Origin: Bin87 sp965116565
GTDB lineage: Bacteria; Chloroflexota; Dehalococcoidia; Lucifugimonadales; UBA3495
DNA: 64,000 nucleotides
Assembly (NCBI GenBank): GCA_965116565.1
Contig: OZ220699.1
Span: 310,001-374,000, forward strand
Direction of reading: 5' to 3'
The position numbers and the translations under genes were made by a program. Of this stretch, positions 8,547 through 16,441 are shown piece by piece (position 1 is the first letter of the stretch; each line of letters begins with the position of its first letter). Below the pieces are notes generated by a model that worked only from the letters and a program-made list of their open reading frames with translations, had not been told where the DNA came from and ran no database searches.

Positions 8547-9107
8547 CTAGCTTACGGGGAGGACGGGTTCGGTGCGGTCGGCGGGGAGTTCGACCTCGAA
8601 GGCGTTGAGGAAGAAGGCGGTCTGGGCGTAGTTGCCCATGAGCGCGGTGATCTCGACGAGATGCTGCGCGCCGAACTGCTCCAGGGCGATCTGGAAGGTT
8701 GACGCAGAGATGCGGTGGTTGGCGTAGAACTCGTTGCAGAAGTTGACGATGGCCTGCTCGCCGGCGGACATGTCGGGCAGCGGCTTGCGGTCGCGGATGG
8801 CGTCCACCAGGGCGTCGGCGACACCCTCGCGGCGAGCGGCGGGCGCGTGGGCGTTCCAGATGTATGGGCAGTCGAAGTTGCGGGCCGTGACCAGGATGGC
8901 CAACTCCTGGATGGCCTTGGAGAAAGTGCTCTCGAAGCGCAGGTAGTTGGTGAGGCTGCTGCGACGGCGCGCCATCTCGGGGCTGTTGATGGCGATGGAG
9001 TAGGGGCCGCCGGTGATGGTTCCGCCGGTGTCGCGGGTAAGTTCGTCGAAGGCGTCCTGGAATTCTGCGGGCACCATGTCGCGGGTAACTATCGGTAGTC
9101 GGGCCAT
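8547..9107 (-). CDS. Carboxymuconolactone decarboxylase family protein (AhpD-like)
   Basis: 186 residues, all-helical. PEMARRRSSLTNYLRFESTF followed by ELAILVTARNFDCPYIWNAHAPAARREG is the classic CMD-family stretch; only one Cys is present (in NFDCPYIWNAH), so it is not a CxxC AhpD peroxidase partner. Such proteins are often found beside aromatic-degradation genes in environmental bacteria; the role is usually unproved. It lies opposite the gentisate-dioxygenase-like gene, which starts 240 bases away in the other direction. Confidence 0.85.
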   Translation of the reverse strand: MARLPIVTRDMVPAEFQDAFDELTRDTGGTITGGPYSIAINSPEMARRRSSLTNYLRFESTFSKAIQELAILVTARNFDCPYIWNAHAPAARREGVADALVDAIRDRKPLPDMSAGEQAIVNFCNEFYANHRISASTFQIALEQFGAQHLVEITALMGNYAQTAFFLNAFEVELPADRTEPVLPVS

Positions 9108-9210
9108 GATCGTCCTCCGGCATTGGGGAAGTTGCGGTGGCGGTTGATGATGCGCGTGGGCGCGTGGGTGATTCTAACACTCCGGAGGCGCCTGCTTCGC
9201 TCAGGATTAT

Positions 9211-9238
9211 GGATACGGGCTTTCGCCGGTATGACGAG
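9211..9238. repeat. Dispersed palindromic repeat (GGATACGGGC...CCGGTATGACG type)
   Basis: Imperfect inverted repeat of the kind GGATACCGGC-loop-GCCGGTATGACG; further copies at 10700, 11973, 13521, and looser relatives at 21554 and 38462. Confidence 0.65.
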
Positions 9239-9348
9239 CCTGATCCCACGGTGAGAGTGACATATTGCATTGTCGGGGATACAATCCGCACATGCACCAG
9301 TGAAGCGACGGAAGAGAGCGACGAATCCTGACGAGAGGAGGCAATTCG

Positions 9349-10422
9349 ATGGCGCTACCGGATACGATACGCACCGAGGATGAGCAGCAGTATTACGAAA
9401 CGACCGATCAGATACAGCTGAAGCCCGGGTGGCTGCAGGGGGAAGGGCAGCCGTTGCCCGTGATGGAGCCGTACCTGTGGCGCTGGCCCGAGGTGGAGCC
9501 ATTGGTGCTGAAGAGCGGCGAGCTGGTCACTCCCGACCGGGACGTGGAGCGACGCACGCTGCGGCTGGCGACTCCGGGTCTGGATCGCGGCACCACGCAT
9601 ACCATCACGGCCGCGCTGCAACTGCTGCTGCCCGGCGAGTGCGCGCCGGCGCACCGGCACACGCCGACGGCCATCCGGTGGATCCTGAAGGGAGAGGGCG
9701 CGTACACCACGGTGGAGGGTGACAAGTGCTATATGGAGCCGGGGGACCTGATCCTGACGCCCTCGTGGACGTGGCACGACCACGCCAACGAGGGGAACGA
9801 GCCGATGATCTGGCTGGATGGGCTGGACGTTCCGCTGGTGCGGTACCTGCGGGCCAATTTCTATGAGGCGTACCCCGAGGATCAGCAGCCGATTGTCGGC
9901 GTGGCCGAGTCGGAGCGCAAGTTTGCATCGGGGGCGCTGCGTCCGGCGTGGGAGGATCCGAAGGTGGACTACTCGCCGCTGTGGCACTACAAGTGGGACA
10001 GGACCTACGAGGCCCTGCAGCGGCTGGCCGAGGTTGACGCCAGCCCGTTCGACGACGTGGCGATGGAGTTCAGCGACCCCGTTACGGGCGGGCCGGTGCT
10101 GCGTTCGATGACCTGCTGGGCGCAGATGATCCGCCCCGGCATCCGCACGCGGGCGCACCGCCAGACCAGTTGCGCGGTGTACCAGGTGTACCAGGGCGAG
10201 GGATACAGCGTCATTGACGGGCAGCGGTTCGACTGGAGCGAGGGCGACTTCTTTGTGGTGCCGCCGTGGGTGTGGCACGAGCACGCCAACGAGGGATCCG
10301 ACGGGGCGGTGCTGTTCTCCATCCAGGACATTCCGGTGCTGAAGGACCTGTCGCTGTATCGCGAGGAGCCGTACGAAGAGAACGCGGGGCACCAGCCGAT
10401 CACCGGCATTTTCAGGGGGTAG
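9349..10422 (+). CDS. Bicupin, gentisate 1,2-dioxygenase-like
   Basis: 357 residues with two cupin domains. In the first, PAHRHTPTAIRWILKGEGAYTT-like sequence (split as APAHRHTPTAIRW and ILKGEGAY) gives His residues for Fe(II), followed by PGDLILTPSWTWHDHANEG. The second has RTRAHRQTSCAVYQVYQGEG and EGDFFVVPPWVWHEHANEG. This is the gentisate or salicylate 1,2-dioxygenase family, which opens an aromatic ring with O2. GAGGAGG seven bases upstream fixes the start. The hydratase at 58419 could act in a related pathway, but the two are far apart. Confidence 0.85.
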   Translation: MALPDTIRTEDEQQYYETTDQIQLKPGWLQGEGQPLPVMEPYLWRWPEVEPLVLKSGELVTPDRDVERRTLRLATPGLDRGTTHTITAALQLLLPGECAPAHRHTPTAIRWILKGEGAYTTVEGDKCYMEPGDLILTPSWTWHDHANEGNEPMIWLDGLDVPLVRYLRANFYEAYPEDQQPIVGVAESERKFASGALRPAWEDPKVDYSPLWHYKWDRTYEALQRLAEVDASPFDDVAMEFSDPVTGGPVLRSMTCWAQMIRPGIRTRAHRQTSCAVYQVYQGEGYSVIDGQRFDWSEGDFFVVPPWVWHEHANEGSDGAVLFSIQDIPVLKDLSLYREEPYEENAGHQPITGIFRG

Positions 10423-10530
10423 TCGGCGATGGTCTTCCTCATGGTTCGACGGGCTCACCATAAGCGGGGCCGGAACACCGATCCGTAGGTAGGGGCGAAT
10501 GATGATTCACCCCGCGGATTGGCAGGATGG

Positions 10531-10559
10531 GCAGGGGCAGGTTTCAGACCTGCCCCTGC
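10531..10559. repeat. Palindromic hairpin, GCAGGGGCAGG-TTTCAGA-CCTGCCCCTGC
   Basis: An 11-base-pair perfect stem with a seven-base loop, of the same class as the hairpins at 15011, 19314 and 59302 (arms rich in GGGGCGGG, TTT-centred loop). Confidence 0.8.
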
Positions 10560-10699
10560 GCCTGTTGGGACGGGTTGGGGTTGGCCGTTGGCAACTGTCA
10601 GAGTTGTTGGGTTCACCCACTATGGGCGCCTCATCGGAGGGCGGGCGGAAACCTGTAACGTACACAGATCAGCAAAAGTGAGCATGGGAAGGATTTTCC

Positions 10700-10727
10700 G
10701 GATACCGGCTCAAGGCCGGTATGACGG
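10700..10727. repeat. Palindromic repeat GGATACCGGCTCAAGGCCGGTATGACGG
   Basis: Inverted repeat ATACCGGC / GCCGGTAT with a short loop; identical over 27 bases to the copy at 11973-12000. Confidence 0.8.
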
Positions 10728-10905
10728 TTCCGGCGTCAGACGGTAACCAAAATAGATTTTCTGGCTAATGGCTCAAGGTCGGTATGGGGGCTCTGGCATC
10801 GGAAGGTCACTCAAACCTGAACGGTTACGGCTGTGGCGGGATGTGGCGACCGGGGATTCCCTCCGATACAATCTCCGGAGCCTTACTGCCTGACCGCCAT
10901 TTGAC

Positions 10906-11754
10906 ATGCACCGCCTTGTAGATTTCGCCTCACGACTGGTCAATTCCACCTGGTTCGAATACTTCATCATCGCCGTCATCATCGTGAACGGCATCATCCT
11001 GGGTCTGGAGACTTCGGACGCCGTTGACCGGTTGTATGGCAACTGGCTGAGGCTGGGCAACGAGGCGGCGCTGTGGGTGTTCATCGTCGAGGCGGCCCTG
11101 AAGATGCTGGCGCTGTGGCCGCGATCCTGGCGGTATTTCCGGGACGGCTGGAACATATTCGACTTCCTGGTGATCGTGTTCGCGCTGGTGCCGGCGACGG
11201 GCCAGTTCGCGATGATTGCCCGGCTGGCGCGGCTGCTGCGGGTGGTGCGCCTGATCTCGGCGATACGGGACCTGCGGCTGATCGTGGCGGCGCTGGTCCG
11301 CGCCATTCCCAGCGTGGGGCACGTGATCATGCTGATGAGCATCGTGGTGTACATATACGCCATCATGGGGTTTCACCTGTTCCACGAGCTCGATCCGGCA
11401 CGGTGGGGCAACCTGGGCCTGTCGGTGCTGACGCTGTTCAACATCATGACGCTGGACAACTGGACGAATGCGATGAACGTCGCCATGCGGCACTACCCGT
11501 GGGCGTGGCTGTACTTCGTCAGCTTCGTGGTGGTGGGGACTTTCGTGGTGATCAACATGTTCATCGCGATCATCATCAACAGCCTGGACGACGCCAAGCG
11601 AGAGCGGCTGTCCGAGTTGGAGGGACCGGTGTCCAGGGATCAGCTTCTCAACGAATTGCGGGCGGCGCGCGAGGCCTTGAGCAGGCTGGAGCGGCGGCTG
11701 GAGGCGGAGGAGTTGGGCGAGGGAAACCGTCAGAATCAGGATTCGGCGGATTAG
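10906..11754 (+). CDS. Bacterial voltage-gated cation channel (NaChBac/NavAb/CavMr type), single-domain
   Basis: 282 residues, six membrane helices. S4 carries regularly spaced arginines (RLARLLRVVRLISAIRDLRLI region, residues about 105-127), the voltage sensor. The pore loop has the filter T182-L183-D184-N185-W186-T187-N188, where NavAb has TLESWSM and the calcium-selective CavAb mutant TLDDWSD. S6 ends VINMFIAIIINSLDDAKRERLSELEG, and the tail from about residue 240 (LLNELRAAREALSRLERRLEAEEL) looks like the four-helix coiled coil of the family. The filter is neither the standard sodium nor a known calcium sequence. No upstream Shine-Dalgarno element is obvious. Confidence 0.92.
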   Translation: MHRLVDFASRLVNSTWFEYFIIAVIIVNGIILGLETSDAVDRLYGNWLRLGNEAALWVFIVEAALKMLALWPRSWRYFRDGWNIFDFLVIVFALVPATGQFAMIARLARLLRVVRLISAIRDLRLIVAALVRAIPSVGHVIMLMSIVVYIYAIMGFHLFHELDPARWGNLGLSVLTLFNIMTLDNWTNAMNVAMRHYPWAWLYFVSFVVVGTFVVINMFIAIIINSLDDAKRERLSELEGPVSRDQLLNELRAAREALSRLERRLEAEELGEGNRQNQDSAD

Positions 11755-11808
11755 GCGATTTTCAGGATTGGGTACCGAGTGCGCGCCCGTTGGCGCTATG
11801 GGCGGATG

Positions 11809-11858
11809 GTTCGACAGGCTCACCATGAGCGGGTCATTCGATAGGCTCAGGATGGGCG
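11809..11858 (+). repeat. Two adjacent TTCGACAGGCTCA-family repeats
   Basis: A CCATGAGCGG variant (11809-11832) followed directly by a GGATGGGCGG variant (11836-11858). Confidence 0.7.
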
Positions 11859-11972
11859 GCGCGCAACTGTTCAGAGTTGATGAGTTTGCCTGTTATGGGT
11901 GCCTCGCCGGCGAGTGAGTGCAGACGCTGGCAGTCCGGGGATTGGGAGACGTGAGCAGGGGAAGGATTTTCT

Positions 11973-12000
11973 GGATACCGGCTCAAGGCCGGTATGACGA
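11973..12000. repeat. Palindromic repeat GGATACCGGCTCAAGGCCGGTATGACGA
   Basis: Second copy of the element at 10700. Its right half forms the first unit of the 20-base tandem array that follows, so the array probably grew from it. Confidence 0.8.
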
Positions 12001-12150
12001 TTTTGAGGCTGGTATGACGGTCTTGGGGTTGGCATGACGGTCTTGGGGCCGGTGTAACGATTTTGGGGTTGGTATGGCGGTCTTGGGGTTGGCATGACGG
12101 TCTTGGGGCCGGTATGACGGTCTTCGCGTTAGTATGGCGGGCTTGGGGTT
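11991..12150. repeat. Tandem array of eight 20-base units
   Basis: Eight contiguous units of exactly 20 bases with consensus GGTATGACGGTCTTGGGGTT; units differ mainly at GGTA/GGCA, GGTC/GATT and the last two bases (TT or CC). The array sits about 60 bases upstream of the promoter of the cysteine desulfurase gene. Confidence 0.95.
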
Positions 12151-12206
12151 AGACGGACACTTCGAACGTGAACAGTTACCGCGGCGCGGGCGGCTTGAGC
12201 ATGGGC

Positions 12207-12212
12207 TATAAT
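12207..12212 (+). promoter_or_regulatory. TATAAT -10 element for the cysteine desulfurase gene
   Basis: Perfect TATAAT 39 bases ahead of the ATG at 12251; no good -35 at the proper distance. Confidence 0.5.
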
Positions 12213-12250
12213 GCGGCTAAACTGTACCCCTTCCCCTGGACGAACGGGAC

Positions 12251-13402
12251 ATGAACGACATTTACCTGGACTACAACGGGACGACGCCCATCGACCCGCA
12301 GGTCGCCGAGGCCATGCTGCCGTTTGTGCATGGGCTGTTCGGCAATCCGTCGAGCGGGCATTCATTCGGGGTGGCGGCGCGGGAGGGCGTTGATACGGCG
12401 AGAGCGCAGGTGGCGGGTATGCTGGGGTGCGCCGTTGACGACCTGATTTTCACCAGCGGCGGCACGGAGGCCAACAACCACGCCATTCGGGGCGTGGTGA
12501 GCGCGTACCGGGAGCGGGGCGACCACATCATCACGACGGCGGTGGAGCATCCGGCGGTGACCGAGGTGTGCCGCTACCTGGCAAAGTACGGGATTCGCAC
12601 CACCTACCTGCCGGTGGATGCGAGCGGGATGGTGGATCCACAGGACGTGGCGGATGCGATCACGCCGGGGACACTGCTGGTAACGATCATGCACGCGAAC
12701 AACGAGGTGGGCACGATCATGCCCATCGCAGAGATTGCGGAGATCGCGCACCGGCACGGGGTTCCGGTCCATAGCGACTGCGCGCAGTCCATCGGGAAAA
12801 TTCCCGTCAAGGTGGATGACCTGGGCGTGGACCTGCTGTCGGTGGCGGGGCACAAGCTTTATGCGCCCAAGGGCATCGGCGCGCTGTACATCCGGCCGGG
12901 CGTTGAGTTGGCGAAGCTGATGCACGGGGCGAACCACGAGCAGGACCGGCGCGCCGGCACGGAGAACGTTATTGAGATGGCGGGGTTGGGGAAGGCGTGC
13001 GAGTTGATCGAGGAGAACCTGCCCGCGTACGCCGACCACATGCGAGCGATGCGCGACCGTTTGGAGGCTGGGCTACTGGAGTCGGGGCACGGCGCGCGGA
13101 TCAATGGACATCCGGAAAAGCGGCTGCCCAACACGTTGAGCGTCGCGTTTCGTGGTGTGGAGGCCGACCGGGTGCTGGCGAGCCTGCCCACGGTGGCGGC
13201 GTCGGCGGGGGCGGCGTGCCACAGCGACCAGGTGGAGGTGTCGCACGTTTTGCAGGCGATGAACGTGCCGACGGAGTATGCGATGGGCACGCTGCGGCTC
13301 ACCGTGGGGCGGTTCACCACCGGGGACGAGGTTGACCGGGCGGTGGCGGAGATAACGGAGGTGGTGGGGAGTATGGCGGCGGCGAGTGTTGCGGCGAATT
13401 GA
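12251..13402 (+). CDS. Cysteine desulfurase (NifS/IscS family)
   Basis: 383 residues, fold-type I PLP enzyme. MNDIYLDYNGTTPID, IFTSGGTEANNHAIRG, SDCAQSIGKIPVKVDDLGVDLLSVAGHK and HEQDRRAGTENV are standard; K202 (in AGHKLYAPKG) should bind PLP and C323 (in SAGAACHS) is the persulfide cysteine. The enzyme mobilises sulfur from cysteine for Fe-S clusters or tRNA thiolation. No iscU, sufE or mnmA gene is beside it, so the acceptor is unknown. Confidence 0.93.
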   Translation: MNDIYLDYNGTTPIDPQVAEAMLPFVHGLFGNPSSGHSFGVAAREGVDTARAQVAGMLGCAVDDLIFTSGGTEANNHAIRGVVSAYRERGDHIITTAVEHPAVTEVCRYLAKYGIRTTYLPVDASGMVDPQDVADAITPGTLLVTIMHANNEVGTIMPIAEIAEIAHRHGVPVHSDCAQSIGKIPVKVDDLGVDLLSVAGHKLYAPKGIGALYIRPGVELAKLMHGANHEQDRRAGTENVIEMAGLGKACELIEENLPAYADHMRAMRDRLEAGLLESGHGARINGHPEKRLPNTLSVAFRGVEADRVLASLPTVAASAGAACHSDQVEVSHVLQAMNVPTEYAMGTLRLTVGRFTTGDEVDRAVAEITEVVGSMAAASVAAN

Positions 13403-13647
13403 TGAGAAAAGCAACTGTGCCGAGTTGGCGGGTATCCTGGCCAAATGGACGGTCGTTCCTGTGGAAGCAGGAACCGAGCCATCCAGCGGACCAACAGCCG
13501 TACGCAGGCAAGGATTTTCTGGATACCGGCCCCGTATCGAGTACGGAGTGACGTTCTTTAGCCGGTATGACGGTGGTGGTGTGACGACGCCACCTCGATT
13601 ATGAATGATTACCAGAGAAAACAGGCATACATAAGGAGAAACACACC
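13403..13647. other. Gap with a GGATACCGGC-type repeat
   Basis: Contains a diverged palindromic repeat from 13521 (GGATACCGGCCCCGTATCGAGTACGG, cut here at the loop) and a second half-copy CCGGTATGACGG near 13562. No gene. Confidence 0.55.
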
Positions 13648-14999
13648 ATGACGACGCAAGCCAACCCCGGAGCGCTGGACGGCGCGACACTGTCGGGGTT
13701 CCAAGAAGCGTATGAGGCGCAGCCGGCGCACCAACTCATGCAGAACGTGGTGACGCAGCACGACGTTAATGACGTGGCGCTGAACCGCAACATCGTGGCG
13801 CAGGCGACCAACTCGTTCTCGACGGTGCTGGACGACTGGAGCGTGACCAACCAGGCCCGTTCGGGACGGTGCTGGATGTTCGCCGGCCTGAACCTGTTCC
13901 GCTCGGAGACGCGGAACCTTCTGAACGTGAAGGAGTTCGAGTTCAGCCAGAGCTACGTGATGTTCTGGGACAAGATGGAGCGGGCCAACTACATCCTGGA
14001 GGCCGTCATCGAGACCGCCGACCGGCCCATTGACGACCGGGTGGTGGCGTGGCTGCTGAACCAACCGCTGGGCGACGGCGGGCAGTGGGACATGTTCGTG
14101 AGCCTGGTGCGCAAGCACGGCGTGGTGCCCAAGACGGTGATGCCGGAGACGGAAAGCTCGGGCAACTCCATGCGGATGAACGCGGGGCTGAACTACCAGG
14201 TGCGGCAGGGAGCGCGGAACATCCGGCGCTGTACTCCGACGAGGCTGGCCTGGATTCCATGCGCGACGCCAAGCAGGAGGCGCTGCAGGCCATCTACCCG
14301 ATCCTGTGCATCCACCTGGGCAATCCGCCGGCGGAGTTCGACTGGCAGTGGAAGGACAAGGACGGGGAGTTCCGCAGGGACGGCACCATGACGCCGCTGG
14401 AGTTCGCAGAGAAGTACATCGCCACGCCCATGGAGGAGTTCGTTTGCCTGGTGCATGATCCCCGGGAGTCCAGCCCGGCGGGTCGCACCTACACGGTGCA
14501 GTACCTGGGCAACGTGGTGGACGGCACGCGCATCACGTACCTGAACGTGGACATCGACCTGATGAAGGACATCGCGATGCGGATGCTGCAGGACGGCCAG
14601 CCCGTGTGGATGGGCTGCGACACCGGCAAGCAGATGCACCGGGACAAGGGGCTGTGGGACGCAGAGCTATTCGACTACGGCAGCGTGTACAACGCCGATT
14701 TCGAGATGGACAAGGCGGAGCGGCTGGAGTATCACCAGACGGCGATGACCCACGCGATGCTGTTCACGGGCGTGGACGTGGTGGACGGCAAGCCGCGCCG
14801 GTGGCGGGTGGAGAACAGTTGGGACGACAAGGTGGGCGACAAGGGGTTCTTCCTGATGAACGACTCCTGGTTCGCCGAGTACATGTTTGAGATCGCCGCG
14901 CCGAAAAGCTATCTGCCGGAGGAGTTGCAGCGGGCGCTGGACATGGAGCCCATCGTGCTGCCGCCGTGGGATCCGATGGGGTCGCTGGCGGCGGAGTGA
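13648..14999 (+). pseudogene. Bleomycin hydrolase / aminopeptidase C (peptidase C1B) with a frameshift
   Basis: Two overlapping frames together give a complete protein of about 450 residues, the normal length of the family. The first half (from ATG 13648, behind AAGGAG) carries the nucleophile C75 in NQARSGRCWMFAGLN and runs to GLNYQVRQGARNIR near 14226. The protein continues one frame over at LYSDEAGLDSMRDAK from 14229 and keeps the His (TAMTHAMLFTGVD) and Asn (WRVENSWDDKVGDKG) of the catalytic triad. One missing base around 14221-14230 explains the break. With all catalytic residues intact, this may be a recent mutation, a sequencing or assembly error, or programmed frameshifting; no slippery heptamer is obvious. 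Cytosolic cysteine peptidase. Confidence 0.88.
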
Positions 15000-15010
15000 T
15001 GAAATAGACG

Positions 15011-15035
15011 AGGGGCGGGTTTCAAACCCGCCCCT
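15011..15035. repeat. Palindromic hairpin AGGGGCGGGTTT-C-AAACCCGCCCCT
   Basis: A 12-base-pair perfect inverted repeat eleven bases after the peptidase stop; relatives at 19314 and 59302. A second hairpin of the GGGGCGAAT type follows at 15061-15080. Confidence 0.85.
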
Positions 15036-15252
15036 CCAGACATTGGTCCATCCGGAGCATGGGGCGAATGATTATTCGCCGCCACGGGATGAGATTGTGC
15101 CAGGGGAAATGATCATCCGCCGTTGGGGCCGTAAGCGGGTCAGCCGGGTTGGCAGGGGCGTCGCAATGGATCAAGGTGGTCTTCAACTCGGAGGGGAAAC
15201 CGATCACCGCCCTTTTCGACCACCGCTTGGAAAGCAGGTTTGGAGGACGGCC

Positions 15253-15550
15253 ATGGTCGCAAAACCAATAAAACCTGCCGAGTCGGGCCTGCCTGATATT
15301 GAAGTCAGCTACGACGCGGAGGCTGACGTGCTGTTCGTGACGAACGGTCAGGATACGGCTTTCGGCGATTCGATCGCCAACGGGGTTGCTATGTTCTATG
15401 ACCGGGACCCCGGTGACGCAGGCGCCGGCTGTGGCGATGCACATCATCGGAGCCCGAGGGGCACTCAAGCCATTCGTGGATGCCATCCTGCTGCAGCACG
15501 GCGTGAGGCTACCGGAGCGCAAAGCGATAGAAGAGGCGCCCGCGGATTGA
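15253..15550 (+). pseudogene. DUF2283-like small protein gene with a frameshift
   Basis: From ATG 15253 the frame reads IEVSYDAEADVLFVTNG and SIANGVAMFYDRD, which fits the DUF2283 pattern (SYDxEADxLYI...GVxxxYD). At the run of four C in GGACCCCGG (about 15408-15411) the matching continuation moves to another frame: VAMHIIGARGALKPFVDAIL ending at the TGA 15548-15550. One extra C would account for it. Read through, the product would be about 98 residues. Function unknown. Confidence 0.6.
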
Positions 15551-15928
15551 GCAACAGGGGGTGCCCGGTGCGGACAGGGGAGAGGTCCGGCAGAGGTGGA
15601 TCGCCCCTATGGGTAATGTGGATGGCGGGCGGCTCATCCTTCGACAGGCTCAGGATGAGCGGATTGGTGGTTTCGGGGCGCCAACGCCAGGATGAGCGGA
15701 TTGGTGGTTTCGGCGCACCGACGCCAGGATGGGCGGGTTGATGGTTTCGGCGCACCGACGCCGGGATGGGCGGGTTGATGGTTTCGGGGCACCGACGCCG
15801 GGATGCGCGGATTGATGGTTTCGGGGCACCAACGCCGGGATGCGCGGATTGATGGTTTCGGCGCACCGACGCCAGGATGGGCGGGTTGGCGGTTTCGGCG
15901 CGCCGAGGTTCGGATGAGCGGGTTGGGG
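15551..15928. repeat. 37-base tandem array (seven units) plus a TTCGACAGGCTCA repeat
   Basis: After a TTCGACAGGCTCA-family repeat at 15640-15662, seven contiguous 37-base units run from 15661 to 15919. Each begins GGATTG or GGGTTG, continues ATGGTTTCGG and GCACCGACGCC, and ends GGATGAGC, GGATGGGC or GGATGCGC. There are no spacers, so it is not a CRISPR array. The unit end resembles the end of the dispersed repeat, suggesting expansion from it. Confidence 0.93.
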
Positions 15929-16282
15929 TCAGGCTTCGGCGTCGAACCAGGATTTGGCGGCGGCTTCGTCGGGCCAGAGGAAGTCGAAACCGTTGCGGAG
16001 GGCGTTCTGGCGGTCCAGGTCTTCGCGGTCGCCGATGTGGTAGTAGGCGTCAGCTTCGAAACCGGACTTGACGTCGGCCAACAGGTGCTTGGCGACGGCG
16101 AAGTCCACGGTGATGTTGTGTTCCTCAAACAGTGAGCGCTGGCTGCTGGGCGGCCGGTCGGAGCAGCTGCCGATGAGGAATCCCTTGTCCTGGACGATGC
16201 GAACCATGTCCATGGTCAGGGGGCCGGGCGGGTCGCCGATATCCAGGGTGCCGTCGATGTCGAAGCTGATCAGAATTGCCAT
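15929..16282 (-). CDS. HAD-like phosphatase domain protein
   Basis: 117 residues. The N-terminal MAILISFDIDGTLDIGDPPG is the HAD motif I (DxDGT), with the nucleophile Asp and general acid Asp; IGSCSDRPPSS stands where motif II Ser/Thr is expected and YHIGDREDLDRQNALRNG supplies motif IV-like acids. It is short for the superfamily, with no visible cap domain. A phosphatase of unknown substrate is the best guess. Its stop codon lies ten bases from the 37-base repeat array. Confidence 0.72.
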   Translation of the reverse strand: MAILISFDIDGTLDIGDPPGPLTMDMVRIVQDKGFLIGSCSDRPPSSQRSLFEEHNITVDFAVAKHLLADVKSGFEADAYYHIGDREDLDRQNALRNGFDFLWPDEAAAKSWFDAEA

Positions 16283-16403
16283 GTGGTTTTTTTCCTCGGT
16301 TGCGGTGGTCGGTTCCGAATTTCGGGCGCCCCGTAGGACGCCCGGAGTTTGCTGCGGGTATTGGAGTCCCTCTCCCGCCTGAGGCGGGCGTTCCGCACCC
16401 CGA

Positions 16404-16426
16404 CCCTCTCCCGGAGCGGGAGAGGG
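16404..16426. terminator. GC-rich hairpin CCCTCTCCC-GGAGC-GGGAGAGGG
   Basis: A nine-base-pair perfect stem located just past the stop of the thiolase gene (which ends at 16442 on the minus strand). There is no T-run, so it could be a weak or factor-assisted end or simply a dispersed repeat. Confidence 0.45.
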
Positions 16427-16441
16427 GCATGGGGATGACGG

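Larger units (their letters stand above)
10423..10905. other. Repeat-rich non-coding gap
   Basis: Holds a TTCGACGGGCTCA-type repeat (10444-10467), two hairpin repeats (10492-10513 and 10531-10559), a GGATACCGGC palindrome (10700-10727) and a decayed copy of it near 10750-10800. TACAAT at about 10866 could be a -10 element for the channel gene. No protein gene is supported. Confidence 0.7.

Noticed and set aside
14887..15741. 284-residue plus-strand frame
   Set aside because: Runs out of the peptidase 3' end through hairpin repeats and into the tandem array; only the DUF2283-like part is meaningful.
15661..15919. 37-base repeats as a CRISPR array
   Set aside because: Units are contiguous with no spacers, and no cas gene is in the window.
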